This document shows, in pieces, positions 1 to 8,966 of a DNA stretch of 64,000 nucleotides. Origin of the DNA: Enterococcus alishanensis (GTDB lineage: Bacteria; Bacillota; Bacilli; Lactobacillales; Enterococcaceae). Position numbers and translations under genes: made by a program. Position 1 is the stretch's first letter, and the number at the start of each line of letters is the position of its first letter. The stretch is taken from positions 171,287 to 235,286 of the forward strand of contig NZ_JAHUZB010000005.1 of the NCBI RefSeq assembly GCF_019218635.1, read 5' to 3'. The notes below the pieces were generated by a model that was not told where the DNA came from, searched no databases, and saw only the letters and a program-made list of their open reading frames with translations.

Positions 1-672
<672 letters not shown>

Positions 673-697
673 TTATATTTTACACTATTTTTTAATC

Positions 698-2554
698 TTA
701 AGCTAAACTGATTGCCAATAAATCTGATTCATTGGTTACTTCTTTTTCTGTCTCTAAAGAAGCCACGTTAAATTTATCATGGTTGGTGACTACATAAATT
801 ACTGTTGGATCAAAACCTGCAGCTTCAATTTTTGCAATATCAAATTCAATTAGCAATTGACCTTTTTTCACTTGATCACCTGCTTGAACTTTTGGCGTAA
901 AGCCATCACCTTGCATTTGAACTGTATCAATCCCAATATGAAATAAAATTTCAGCACCACTATCTAACCGTAAGCCTAGTGCGTGACCTGTTTCAAAAAC
1001 CATTGTAACTTCCGCATCAGCTGGTGCATACAACTTTCCTTCTTCAGGAAGAATACCGACACCGCTGCCTACCATACCACTAGAAAAAACTTCATCTTTT
1101 ACTTCACTTAAAGGAATCACTTTACCAGTTAAAGGACTTGCTAACGTTTCAGTATAATCTGAAGATAAATTTGTTGGCATTTCAGTTTTTTCAACTGTTT
1201 CTTCCACTTTTGCATCTTTAAAGAAGATTAAAGTAATGACAAATGACAACACAAAGGACAATCCTAAAACAACAAAGGCCCAAACTAAATTCATTGCATC
1301 AGAAGGATCAGCGTACATTGTGATACTAGCAAGTCCGGGTCCCACCAAAGCAAAAGCTCGAATTGCTGTTAACCCAGCAACTGCACCGCCGATTAAACTG
1401 GATGCCATCACAGCATATAATACCCGTTTGTGTAAAATGGTAACTCCATAAAGCGCCGGTTCAGTGATCCCAAACAAAGCAGAAATCCCAGCTGAAACTG
1501 CTGTAGCTTTTAGTTTTTTGTCTTTGGTTCTTAAACTAACAGCAAAACTAGCACCTGATTCAGAAATATTATGAGCTAACGATGCTGGTAAATATAGTAA
1601 TTCCATTCCTAACTCACTCATTGAAGAGACAGCATAAGGAATCATTGCTTTGTGCATCCCAGTAACAACCATTAATGGTAAAACGGCCGCTAATAATCCA
1701 GTTGCTACCCAACCAAGTTGATTGTATAAAGCGACAATCACACCAGAGAAAATTGTCCCGATATTAAAACCTAATGGGCCTAAAATTAATAAAGCCACCG
1801 GTGCAGTAATTAATAAACTCATCATTGGTACAAAGAAAATTCGAATTGATTTGAAAGAGTATTTAGTAAAGAATTTTTCCATTACTGCATAAAATAAAAC
1901 GGTTAAAATTGCTGGAAAAACTTGTGAACCATAATCAATGTTTTCTATCCCAAAAGACAATAATGACGTGCCTTCAGTAATTAAAGCAGTCAAACTAGGT
2001 AAAATCATGACACCAACGACCGAAACAGCCACCAGTTCATTAACCTTCAATTTCCGTGCTGTTGTAATGGCTACTAAAATCGGTAAGAAATAAAGTGGTG
2101 CACCTCCGATTTGGTATAATACTTGGTAAGTTTGACTTTGATCACTCATTACGCCGACAAGTGATGCCAACAATAGTAATGAACGTAAAATCCCACCTCC
2201 AGCAATAGCTGGAATTAATGGTTGGAAAACGGAAATAATAAAGTCTAAGATAACTGCGCCAATTTTTTGCTTTTCTTTGGGTCCGTCATCGTTACCGGTT
2301 GTACTTGCACCGTCACCGATTAAATTTTTAACTTGATCAAAAACCTCTACTACTTCGTTACCAATAATTACTTGCAATTGAACGTTTTGGCGAACACCCA
2401 TAACGCCATCAATTTTTCCTAACGCTTCTTCATTGGCTTTGCTTTTATCTTTTAACGTAAAACGTAATCTTGTAGAACAATGTTCTAAATGGGCAACATT
2501 TTCTTTGCCGCCGATTTCTTCAACGATTTCTTTTGCGGTTTCTTGGTAATTCAT
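698..2554 (-). CDS. bglP: PTS beta-glucoside transporter IIBCA
   Basis: This is a 618-residue fused PTS permease of the glucose/beta-glucoside superfamily. An N-terminal IIB domain (residues 1-90) carries the phosphorylated cysteine C26 in HCSTRLRF. A central IIC membrane domain (about 105-460) follows, and a C-terminal IIA domain carries the active histidine in FHIGIDTVQM. It imports and phosphorylates beta-glucosides at the membrane. The length and B-C-A order are those of BglP/BglF. The downstream gene on the same strand is a GH1 6-phospho-beta-glucosidase, which supports the substrate class. The leader holds an antitermination site, a terminator and a cre site, so induction by substrate and catabolite repression are both likely. 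The antiterminator protein itself is not encoded here. Confidence 0.93.
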   Translation of the reverse strand: MNYQETAKEIVEEIGGKENVAHLEHCSTRLRFTLKDKSKANEEALGKIDGVMGVRQNVQLQVIIGNEVVEVFDQVKNLIGDGASTTGNDDGPKEKQKIGAVILDFIISVFQPLIPAIAGGGILRSLLLLASLVGVMSDQSQTYQVLYQIGGAPLYFLPILVAITTARKLKVNELVAVSVVGVMILPSLTALITEGTSLLSFGIENIDYGSQVFPAILTVLFYAVMEKFFTKYSFKSIRIFFVPMMSLLITAPVALLILGPLGFNIGTIFSGVIVALYNQLGWVATGLLAAVLPLMVVTGMHKAMIPYAVSSMSELGMELLYLPASLAHNISESGASFAVSLRTKDKKLKATAVSAGISALFGITEPALYGVTILHKRVLYAVMASSLIGGAVAGLTAIRAFALVGPGLASITMYADPSDAMNLVWAFVVLGLSFVLSFVITLIFFKDAKVEETVEKTEMPTNLSSDYTETLASPLTGKVIPLSEVKDEVFSSGMVGSGVGILPEEGKLYAPADAEVTMVFETGHALGLRLDSGAEILFHIGIDTVQMQGDGFTPKVQAGDQVKKGQLLIEFDIAKIEAAGFDPTVIYVVTNHDKFNVASLETEKEVTNESDLLAISLA

Positions 2555-2605
2555 ACGATTCCCTCATTTCTAAATTTTATTGCATTCACTTGGCCGAATG
2601 AATAC

Positions 2606-2680
2606 AAAAAAGGCAGAACTTAAATAAATCGACATTACGCCCATAAAGAAACGTAATAACAACTTATTTAGGTCCTGCCT
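2606..2680 (-). terminator. Leader terminator of bglP
   Basis: On the minus strand two arms, GGCAGGACCTAAATAA and TTATTTAAGTTCTGCC, form a long stem followed by six Ts, upstream of the bglP start. The 5' arm overlaps the antiterminator site, so the two structures exclude each other. Confidence 0.9.
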
Positions 2681-2700
2681 GCATTACCAGTCACATGCCT
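2671..2700 (-). promoter_or_regulatory. RAT site (LicT/BglG-type RNA antiterminator)
   Basis: The minus-strand RNA holds a RAT-like hairpin (…GTGACTGGTAATGCAGGCA…) ending in GGACC. It matches the pattern bound by BglG/LicT proteins and overlaps the terminator 5' arm. A phosphorylation-controlled antiterminator encoded elsewhere would stabilise it when beta-glucoside is present. Confidence 0.85.
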
Positions 2701-2714
2701 GTATCAATGTCTGT

Positions 2715-2743
2715 ATATTAGCATGGATTTTTTGAAAACGCAA
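2715..2743 (-). promoter_or_regulatory. bglP promoter
   Basis: On the minus strand TTGCGT and TAATAT are separated by 17 bases and lie just upstream of the RAT site. Confidence 0.75.
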
Positions 2744-2746
2744 ACA
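2733..2746. promoter_or_regulatory. cre site (CcpA) on the bglP promoter
   Basis: TGAAAACGCAAACA fits TGNNARCGNWWWCA at every position and overlaps the -35 element. CcpA bound here would block transcription when a preferred sugar is present. Confidence 0.8.
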
Positions 2747-2763
2747 GTTTTTTTGAAATAAAT

Positions 2764-2798
2764 CAAAAAAGAAATGGCACATGATTTTCACATGCCAT
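2764..2798 (-). terminator. Terminator after the ABC operon
   Basis: An ATGGCA/TGCCAT hairpin on the minus strand is followed by a T-rich run just after the ABC ATPase stop codon. Confidence 0.7.
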
Positions 2799-2803
2799 CC
2801 CTT

Positions 2804-3526
2804 TTACACTTCTAACATTTTTTCCGCAATCATTCCTTCAGTTTCAATTCCGGCTGTCTCCAAATCAGAATAAATTTTGCCGTCTTTTAAAAAGATTACT
2901 TTTTTTGCACTGTTGGCAACTTTACTATCATGGGTAATCATTAAGATAGTGACACCTAATTCTTGATTGATTTTTTTGAAAATTGCTAAAACTTCTGCGC
3001 CAGCATTGCTGTCTAAGTTTCCCGTAGGTTCGTCTGCCATAATAATCTTAGGTTGATTTACTAGAGCGCGACAAATGGCTGTTCGCTGTTTTTCACCTAC
3101 AGATAATTCTTGAGGAAATTTATTCAATAGTGGTCGCAAACGCAGTGTATCAATCAAACTAGCTAGATAATTTTCAGCTTCTTCTGGTGAACGTTTATCT
3201 AGAATCGCCGGGAGCAACATGTTTTCCCGAACGGTAATACTTTCCATCAACTGAAAATCCTGAAAGACAAAACCTAATTTCTTTCGGCGTATATCTGATA
3301 ATTCGTCTTGATAGAGACTCCAAGTATTTTTTCCTTCAAAAAAGACTTCACCACTGGAGGGAAAATTGATTAGGCCTAGAATTTTCATTAAGGTAGTCTT
3401 CCCACAACCGGAGCGACCCATAATACTTATATAATCACCCTCATTAATCGTTAAATCTATGCCCTTTAAAACTTCCTGCTGATCATAATGATGAAAAATT
3501 TCTTTGGCTGTGATAATTGCTGTCAT
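2804..3526 (-). CDS. ABC transporter ATP-binding protein (FtsE/LolD/MacB type)
   Basis: This is a 240-residue ATPase of the class that partners FtsX-like permeases. It has Walker A GRSGCGKT (about residues 38-45), a Q-loop, a signature motif LSVGEKQR in place of LSGGQ, Walker B IIMADEPTGNLD and the H-loop THD. It energises the membrane protein encoded immediately upstream; the permease stop and this ATG overlap as ATGA, which indicates translational coupling. Such pairs in Bacillota often export or resist antimicrobial peptides, including the lactococcin-972-associated group, but substrate cannot be read from the sequence. No bacteriocin gene was seen next to it. Confidence 0.9.
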   Translation of the reverse strand: MTAIITAKEIFHHYDQQEVLKGIDLTINEGDYISIMGRSGCGKTTLMKILGLINFPSSGEVFFEGKNTWSLYQDELSDIRRKKLGFVFQDFQLMESITVRENMLLPAILDKRSPEEAENYLASLIDTLRLRPLLNKFPQELSVGEKQRTAICRALVNQPKIIMADEPTGNLDSNAGAEVLAIFKKINQELGVTILMITHDSKVANSAKKVIFLKDGKIYSDLETAGIETEGMIAEKMLEV

Positions 3527-5955
3527 TTACTCACCCACTTCATTATTTGATTGCCAAACACTCGATAGACTAGATACCAAACGGCGGCGTAACAACTATC
3601 AACGATTATTATCCGCCAGAAAAATTGCAGACTTTCTTGTTGATTAAAAAATCTAATATTGGTCATAATGAAAATGAACACTATGCCAATTAGCCCCGCC
3701 ATAATTAATGGTAGCCAGAAAAATAAACGCAATTGTTGATTCAAAATTTTTCGCCGTTCTTTTTCTCTTGCTCCTAAAAGTAGTAGTAAGTTTTGCTTTT
3801 CAGTCCAGAAATCTTTTTCACCTAAATACTTGGTCAACAACAAACTAAAGCTCAATAACAAACTGATAACTAATAAGAAGACTAGCACAATCATTTCTAG
3901 ATTATTTTCATTTTTTACATCTATCTCTTGTTGATCCTTCCAATAATAAGGTTGGATTTTTTCATCCCAACGTCGGTCTGATGCATATTTTTGATCGATA
4001 AATTGTAGTTCATCAACCATTTTCTTCCCGTGATTGGTTTGAATAAGTACCAATTTCTGTTGTGTTTTAGGAAATGCCTCATCGGCTAAAACAACTAGAT
4101 TTTCTTGTAATCCCCGTTGAAACATACCCGTCAGAATATTTCGTTCCTGACTTTTAATATCCCGCATTGGAAAGATTCGATCAATATCATTGGTATCATA
4201 AAAATCTAATGGTGTCCCGATTCTTAGCCGCGGTTCTTTACTACCAGGATCCCAATCAATTGGTTGTGCTGAGACATTTATTCCTTGCTGATAAACCACA
4301 TGCCACTGGTTCCTTTTTAAATTTAAAGGTTGTTCTTTTTCACCAACCAATTTCCTTAATTTCTGATAAGTTGTTTCTGAAATTCCTATCTGCTGCCCTT
4401 GAATATACATAATCGGTCGGGCGACACCATAGATTTCTGGATCAGAATCTCCATCAACTGAAGTGATCGGTACCATCGGAAAAGTCAGTAGATTTCCTTG
4501 ATATTTTTGACTTATTTTTTCAAGTTGGGGCAATTCTTCATTATGAATCTTCGCCACAATATCATAAGGAAATAATTGATCCACTTGCACCATTTCACCA
4601 GTAATCAGTCGTGGTAACAAAAAACCTAAGCTAAAGACTTGTAACAAAATTAAGATAATAATCAAGTTTGCACTTTTTCGGAAGCGGTAAGTAAAATCAT
4701 TGAAGGTTAAAAAATGCTGTAAATAGTCTCGGCGTTTTTGTAACCATGCAATAAAAATTTTTAACAAGCCATTCACCAAGCCGATTAGCCCAATCGCTAA
4801 AGTAATCAGTACTAAGTATGTTTCGGCTGATTTTCGCCGGGCAAACCACCAAAAAGTAATACCTAAAAAAAGCAGACCAATCAATAACCAGATTATTTTC
4901 CCACGAAAATTAATGCGTGCTACCTTCTGAGTACTTTTAGGCTTAAATTGTAACAATCGTAAGGTCTTTTCTTGATGAAAACCCAAAGTTATAACTGCCA
5001 AAAAAAGTTGAATCAAAATTGCTAAAAGATACGTCCAAAAATCCAAACGAATCAAAGGAAGGGTTACAATTATACCAACAACAACTGAAACACCAACACA
5101 AATCAAATACTCTCGAATCAACATCCACAAAAAGGTTTTACGGCGGATCCCTAAAAGAAACCATAATTCTCCATGATTTTCTTTAAAGGTTAAATACATC
5201 CCATTGATAAAGGTTAAAAATATAATCAATAATAAAACCAAAATACCACCAGACTCAATAAAAATCGGCAATAACCCAGTTTTATCAAATATACTTTGCT
5301 GACTTTGTCCCGCCGAAAAAGAACGGTACGAAAAAATTAACAATGCAATTGAAAGATACGAAACAAAATTAGCCGCTGACAAGATCAATAGATTTTGGCG
5401 GTAAAAGAAAAGATTTTTATTAATAATCTGTTTAAACAAACTGGGATATTTTCCTTTAAAGGCTAATCGTTGTTCTTTATCCAGTTTTTCTGCTTTATTT
5501 TTACGGGTTTGCTCAGCATATTGCTGATCTCGTTCTTCTTTTCCTTCCAGATAACGCATTAAGAGAAATTCTAATAACGCCAAAATCGGCATTGGCAAAA
5601 CTCCCGGGCTAGCTGTAAAGAATGAAAATTGTCCTAGGAAAAAGATGGCAAAAAATAAAGCAACATTTTTTATCATCGGTAAGATTTTAGTTTTTTTCCT
5701 AAAAGTCAAAACAACAGCATCCAAAAAGCTGGCTATAATCACCAATATTAAAAAACCCGTGCCAATCTCTGCCTCGATTCCTACTGGAAATTGCGTTGTC
5801 CAAAAATGCGAGAAATTTCCACTAGTTAGACTTTCTGTCCATAAACCAATCAAAGTAAATTTCCCAGTATTACCATTTATCACTGGTAAAAATAACCCTA
5901 AAACAAATAATAGATAACCATTAACAATTGCTATTTTCCTCATTAATTTGCCCAC
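3523..5955 (-). CDS. FtsX-like ABC permease, bacteriocin-associated type
   Basis: This is an 810-residue polytopic membrane protein. Four or so hydrophobic segments occupy the first 140 residues, a charged linker follows (about 140-175), then more segments, a large extracytoplasmic region (about 440-670) and a C-terminal FtsX-like block with three membrane segments. The start is GTG, placed 7 bases after a GGAGG site; the ATG four codons on is too far from it. The length and layout resemble large permeases annotated as bacteriocin-associated membrane proteins, but that is only a resemblance. It forms a two-gene operon with the ATPase downstream. Confidence 0.8.
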   Translation of the reverse strand: MGKLMRKIAIVNGYLLFVLGLFLPVINGNTGKFTLIGLWTESLTSGNFSHFWTTQFPVGIEAEIGTGFLILVIIASFLDAVVLTFRKKTKILPMIKNVALFFAIFFLGQFSFFTASPGVLPMPILALLEFLLMRYLEGKEERDQQYAEQTRKNKAEKLDKEQRLAFKGKYPSLFKQIINKNLFFYRQNLLILSAANFVSYLSIALLIFSYRSFSAGQSQQSIFDKTGLLPIFIESGGILVLLLIIFLTFINGMYLTFKENHGELWFLLGIRRKTFLWMLIREYLICVGVSVVVGIIVTLPLIRLDFWTYLLAILIQLFLAVITLGFHQEKTLRLLQFKPKSTQKVARINFRGKIIWLLIGLLFLGITFWWFARRKSAETYLVLITLAIGLIGLVNGLLKIFIAWLQKRRDYLQHFLTFNDFTYRFRKSANLIIILILLQVFSLGFLLPRLITGEMVQVDQLFPYDIVAKIHNEELPQLEKISQKYQGNLLTFPMVPITSVDGDSDPEIYGVARPIMYIQGQQIGISETTYQKLRKLVGEKEQPLNLKRNQWHVVYQQGINVSAQPIDWDPGSKEPRLRIGTPLDFYDTNDIDRIFPMRDIKSQERNILTGMFQRGLQENLVVLADEAFPKTQQKLVLIQTNHGKKMVDELQFIDQKYASDRRWDEKIQPYYWKDQQEIDVKNENNLEMIVLVFLLVISLLLSFSLLLTKYLGEKDFWTEKQNLLLLLGAREKERRKILNQQLRLFFWLPLIMAGLIGIVFIFIMTNIRFFNQQESLQFFWRIIIVDSCYAAVWYLVYRVFGNQIMKWVSK

Positions 5956-6234
5956 TCATTCCCCTCCTCACAGGAAACGCTTTCACTATGAGCTTACCAC
6001 GTAAATTTATTAAAACAAATGGTATTTTACCTACATTTAACTTTATTTTTACTAAAAAATTACATACTTACTTTATACTGAAAACAACGAAGGCAAATAG
6101 CTGAAATCTTAAGATTCTCAAAAATCATAAGTAAAAAGAATAGCTAAATTTTTTAATTTGTGTCATAATAACAATGGAATTTCGTTATCAGCGTAATAGT
6201 TGCCTTTCGTTTAGATCAAGAAAGGAGAATGAAT

Positions 6235-6384
6235 ATGACATTCTATAACACTGAATTAAAATATCGAGTAACACTAAATACTGATTTAAATCTATTTATT
6301 GTATTTAATGAAGCTGACGCAAACCAATTTGCGACTGGTGTTACTATCGAACAAGCAGTACAAGAACTAAAAAAAATCGCATAA
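6235..6384 (+). CDS. Small protein of 49 residues, function unknown
   Basis: This ATG frame follows an AAGGAG site and encodes 49 residues beginning MTFYNTELKYRVTLNT and ending ELKKIA. It reads like two beta strands followed by a short amphipathic helix, with no membrane segment. It stands alone between divergent genes on the other strand and is followed by its own strong terminator, which supports a real monocistronic transcript. I do not recognise the family. Homologues with conserved ribosome site and terminator would settle it. Confidence 0.6.
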   Translation: MTFYNTELKYRVTLNTDLNLFIVFNEADANQFATGVTIEQAVQELKKIA

Positions 6385-6423
6385 GGAGTGTAATTCTCAC
6401 ATGAACGATTCCAGTTCTATGTA

Positions 6424-6461
6424 AAGGCATCTACTGAAGACTAGCGGTAGATGCCTTTTTT
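6424..6461 (+). terminator. Terminator of the 49-residue gene
   Basis: AAGGCATCTAC and GTAGATGCCTT form an 11-bp stem followed by a T run. Confidence 0.9.
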
Positions 6462-6468
6462 GTTGTCC

Positions 6469-6500
6469 AAAAAAAACTGCCAAATAATTTTGACAGTTTT
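6469..6500 (-). terminator. Terminator of the folate operon
   Basis: On the minus strand an AAAACTG(T)CAAA stem, overlapping the GNAT stop codon, is followed by eight Ts. Confidence 0.8.
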
Positions 6501-7020
6501 ACTTTACTAAATTTTTCACCATGATTAAATCTGTCTGCGGATCATCCCCCATTACAAAAGTATGGGCAGAAAAATATTCAAATCCTAGTGACTCATAAAA
6601 GGCCCGAGCTTTTGGATTTTGATCCCATACTCCTAACCAAATAATTTCTTTTCCTTGTTTTCGTGCCATATCAATTGCTGTTTCAATTAAAAAGCGTCCT
6701 AAGCCGTGACGTTTAAATTGACTTAAAATATAGATTCGTTCCACTTCTAAGCCATTATCTAGGATGCTTTCAGTTTGAGTAGAGCCAACATTTAATTTTA
6801 AATAGCCAGCTAGCTGTTCTTCAAAATATATAAAATAAAAAGTTGACTCAGAATTAGTCAATTCATCCGTCAATTTTTCAATTGTATAAGCTTCAGACAG
6901 ATAAGCTTTCATATTTTCAGCAGTATTTCCTGCAGCAAAAGTATCAGTGAAGGTTGTTATACTTAGTTCTTGTAAAATCTTCACATCTGAAACTGTCATT
7001 TTTTTTAGTTTTTTTGTCAT
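6499..7020 (-). CDS. GNAT family N-acetyltransferase
   Basis: This is a 173-residue single-domain acetyltransferase. Features of the fold are visible: beta4 with ERIYILSQFKRHGLGRFLI, which includes the acetyl-CoA loop (about residues 92-112), and the C-terminal block WDQNPKARAFYESLGF (about 132-147). It would transfer acetyl from acetyl-CoA to an unidentified amine. It lies 16 bases downstream of folP and before a shared terminator, so it is the last gene of the folate operon. Its substrate cannot be inferred from that position alone. Confidence 0.88.
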   Translation of the reverse strand: MTKKLKKMTVSDVKILQELSITTFTDTFAAGNTAENMKAYLSEAYTIEKLTDELTNSESTFYFIYFEEQLAGYLKLNVGSTQTESILDNGLEVERIYILSQFKRHGLGRFLIETAIDMARKQGKEIIWLGVWDQNPKARAFYESLGFEYFSAHTFVMGDDPQTDLIMVKNLVK

Positions 7021-7036
7021 ACTGATTCCCCCAAAA

Positions 7037-7816
7037 TTAATCCACTAGACTTCTCCATGTTTTCAAAGCTTGTTTCATCCCAAACACATTGTGGACTCGG
7101 ACAATTTCGATCCCTTGATTTAACAAAAAGAGTGAAGCCGTCACTGAACCAAAATCCCGCTGATCTGCTTGTTCTTCTCCCGTCAAGTGACCAATCGTCC
7201 GTTTGCGAGAAATCCCATACAAGATAGGGTAATTTTCAAAACGATATTTTTCAGGGTACCGCACCAACTCAATATTTTCTGCCGCTGATTTGCCAAAACC
7301 CACACCGGGATCAAAACAAATATTCGCCAGTGAAATCCCGACTTTTTCGCATAATGCAATTTTCTCAGCATAAAAATCAGCCAATCCTACAGCCAAGCTT
7401 TGTGAATTTCTTTTTCTCGAATGCATAATAATTATTTTGACTTCAGGATATTTCGCTAAGGTTTCTGCCATATCAGGCGTATCCAAACCTTTTATATCAT
7501 TGATGATGCTTGCTCCTGCTTGAATAGCCCCTTTAGCAACCTCAGGAAAATAAGTATCCACTGAGATTGGTACCGCCAAACTTTTTAATCCTTCAATTAC
7601 AGGTATAATTCTCGCTAATTCAATTTCTGGCGACACTTCCTGATATCCCGGGCGAGTCGATTGACCACCAATATCTAAAATATCTGCACCATCAGCTACT
7701 AATTGCTTCCCGTGGGCAATGGCCGCAGCCACATCACTATATTTTCCACCGTCAGAAAATGAATCTGGAGTAACATTCACAATCCCCATAATTTGATCTT
7801 TTTTTGTAAAATCCAT
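7037..7816 (-). CDS. folP: Dihydropteroate synthase
   Basis: This 259-residue TIM-barrel enzyme condenses 6-hydroxymethyl-dihydropterin diphosphate with p-aminobenzoate in folate synthesis and is the sulfonamide target. It has the signature MGIVNVTPDSFSDGG near the N-terminus, DIGGQSTRPG (about residues 46-55), the INDIKG strand and the GISRKR block near residue 200. The ribosome site AAAGGAG lies inside the last codons of the NTPase gene upstream, so the two are tightly coupled. It is the fifth gene of a six-gene unit. Confidence 0.96.
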   Translation of the reverse strand: MDFTKKDQIMGIVNVTPDSFSDGGKYSDVAAAIAHGKQLVADGADILDIGGQSTRPGYQEVSPEIELARIIPVIEGLKSLAVPISVDTYFPEVAKGAIQAGASIINDIKGLDTPDMAETLAKYPEVKIIIMHSRKRNSQSLAVGLADFYAEKIALCEKVGISLANICFDPGVGFGKSAAENIELVRYPEKYRFENYPILYGISRKRTIGHLTGEEQADQRDFGSVTASLFLLNQGIEIVRVHNVFGMKQALKTWRSLVD

Positions 7817-7819
7817 TGA

Positions 7820-8401
7820 TCAATCTCCTTTGATTTTCAGCAATATTTTTTTTAGCGCTTGAATTCTTGGACTATAATGTGCTCTTTCAAAGTCGGTCAT
7901 TTCAGCCAAAGTTTTATTTAGTGCAGGAATTTTTATAATCGAATCAAAACCATAGCCCATAGTCCCTTTTGGTGGGACGATTTCTCCCACTAGACTGGCT
8001 TCACTGGTCAGATAATTGCTCTCATCCATTAAATAAACCAGTGTGGCTTTTAATGTGACTTTTTTTGAAGTTTTCGTATTTTGAAATAAAGCCAAAATTT
8101 CTTGATTTTGATCTAACGGATCACTACTTTTGAAAAAACGCTGCGTCTTCAAGCCTAAAATTTCAGGAAAGGCGACCAATTCTAAACCACCATCATCCGC
8201 TAAAACTGGTTGTTTCAGTTTCGCTTGATAAAACTTGGCTTTTAAGTAGGCATTCTCAAAATAAGTCTGTCCTGCTTCTTGTGGTTTTTCAGCAATCTGC
8301 GAGTATTTTTGATAAGATACTAAGGAAATATTTGAATCATAAATGCCTTGCTGCATCTCTAGTAATTTTCCTTGATTATTGGTAGCGACTATTATTTCCA
8401 T
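7820..8401 (-). CDS. Ham1/RdgB-family NTP pyrophosphatase in the folate operon (divergent)
   Basis: This is a 193-residue protein of the ITPase/XTP pyrophosphatase family, which hydrolyses NTPs to NMP plus diphosphate. The N-terminal VATNNQGK motif is intact. Two conserved spots differ from the usual family: ADDSG reads ADDGG (residues 68-72), and the base-recognising SHR reads SPR (S177-P178-R179). It sits between folE and folP with start and stop overlapping as TAATG. Lactobacilli have an xtp gene at the same place in their folate clusters. Because no NudB-like phosphatase is seen here, it may remove diphosphate from dihydroneopterin triphosphate. That role is inference; ordinary house-cleaning of ITP/XTP is the alternative. 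Confidence 0.85.
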   Translation of the reverse strand: MEIIVATNNQGKLLEMQQGIYDSNISLVSYQKYSQIAEKPQEAGQTYFENAYLKAKFYQAKLKQPVLADDGGLELVAFPEILGLKTQRFFKSSDPLDQNQEILALFQNTKTSKKVTLKATLVYLMDESNYLTSEASLVGEIVPPKGTMGYGFDSIIKIPALNKTLAEMTDFERAHYSPRIQALKKILLKIKGD

Positions 8402-8964
8402 TACTTAAGCGCCTGTAAAAAATCTTGTTTCCAATCACGATCTTCTTTAAAAATTCCAGTATAATGGTAAGTCTTCGTCAAACTATGGGGCGTTTTTGCG
8501 CCACGAATAGTCATACACATATGTTCAGCCTCAATTGCAATGGCGATACCTTGATTAGGAATATTAGCAGCCAATTTTTCTGCAATCATCACAGTCAAAT
8601 CTTCTTGGACGCTTGGACGTTTTGAGCAATAATCCACTAGTCTCGGAATTTTACTTAGACCAATCACTTTGCCACCAGCTGGAACATAGGCTAAGTGAAC
8701 TTTGCCATAAAATGGTAACAAATGATGCTCACACATCGAATAAAACTGAATATTTTTCACTAAAACCATATCGTCTTCATTTTTGCTATCAAACAATTTA
8801 TAGTCATCAAATGCTGGTGTCATCAGTCCACTAAAAATTTCCTGATACATTTTTGCTACCCGTTTCGGAGTTTCTAATAAACCAGTCCGTTCTGGATCTT
8901 CACCGATAGCTGTTAATATTTCTTTCACTGCATTTTCAATAATTTGTTCTTTTTCGCTGTCCAT
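8401..8964 (-). CDS. folE: GTP cyclohydrolase I
   Basis: FolE opens GTP and makes 7,8-dihydroneopterin triphosphate, the first step of pterin and folate synthesis. The protein has 187 residues from the ATG chosen here; an in-frame ATG three codons earlier abuts the ribosome site AAAGGA and is less likely. Zinc ligands are visible in MCEHHLLPF and in HMCMTIRGA. The motif GEDPERTGLLETPKRVAKM near residue 20 is typical. It overlaps or abuts folK upstream and the Ham1-like gene downstream. Confidence 0.96.
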   Translation of the reverse strand: MDSEKEQIIENAVKEILTAIGEDPERTGLLETPKRVAKMYQEIFSGLMTPAFDDYKLFDSKNEDDMVLVKNIQFYSMCEHHLLPFYGKVHLAYVPAGGKVIGLSKIPRLVDYCSKRPSVQEDLTVMIAEKLAANIPNQGIAIAIEAEHMCMTIRGAKTPHSLTKTYHYTGIFKEDRDWKQDFLQALK

Positions 8965-8966
8965 CT

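Noticed and set aside
1236..1451. Plus-strand open frame inside bglP
   Set aside because: It is antisense to a well-conserved PTS domain, has no ribosome site and shows a low-complexity product.
6401..6424. Seven-codon frame after the 49-codon gene
   Set aside because: Too short and too far from its ribosome-like site; it lies at the foot of the terminator.
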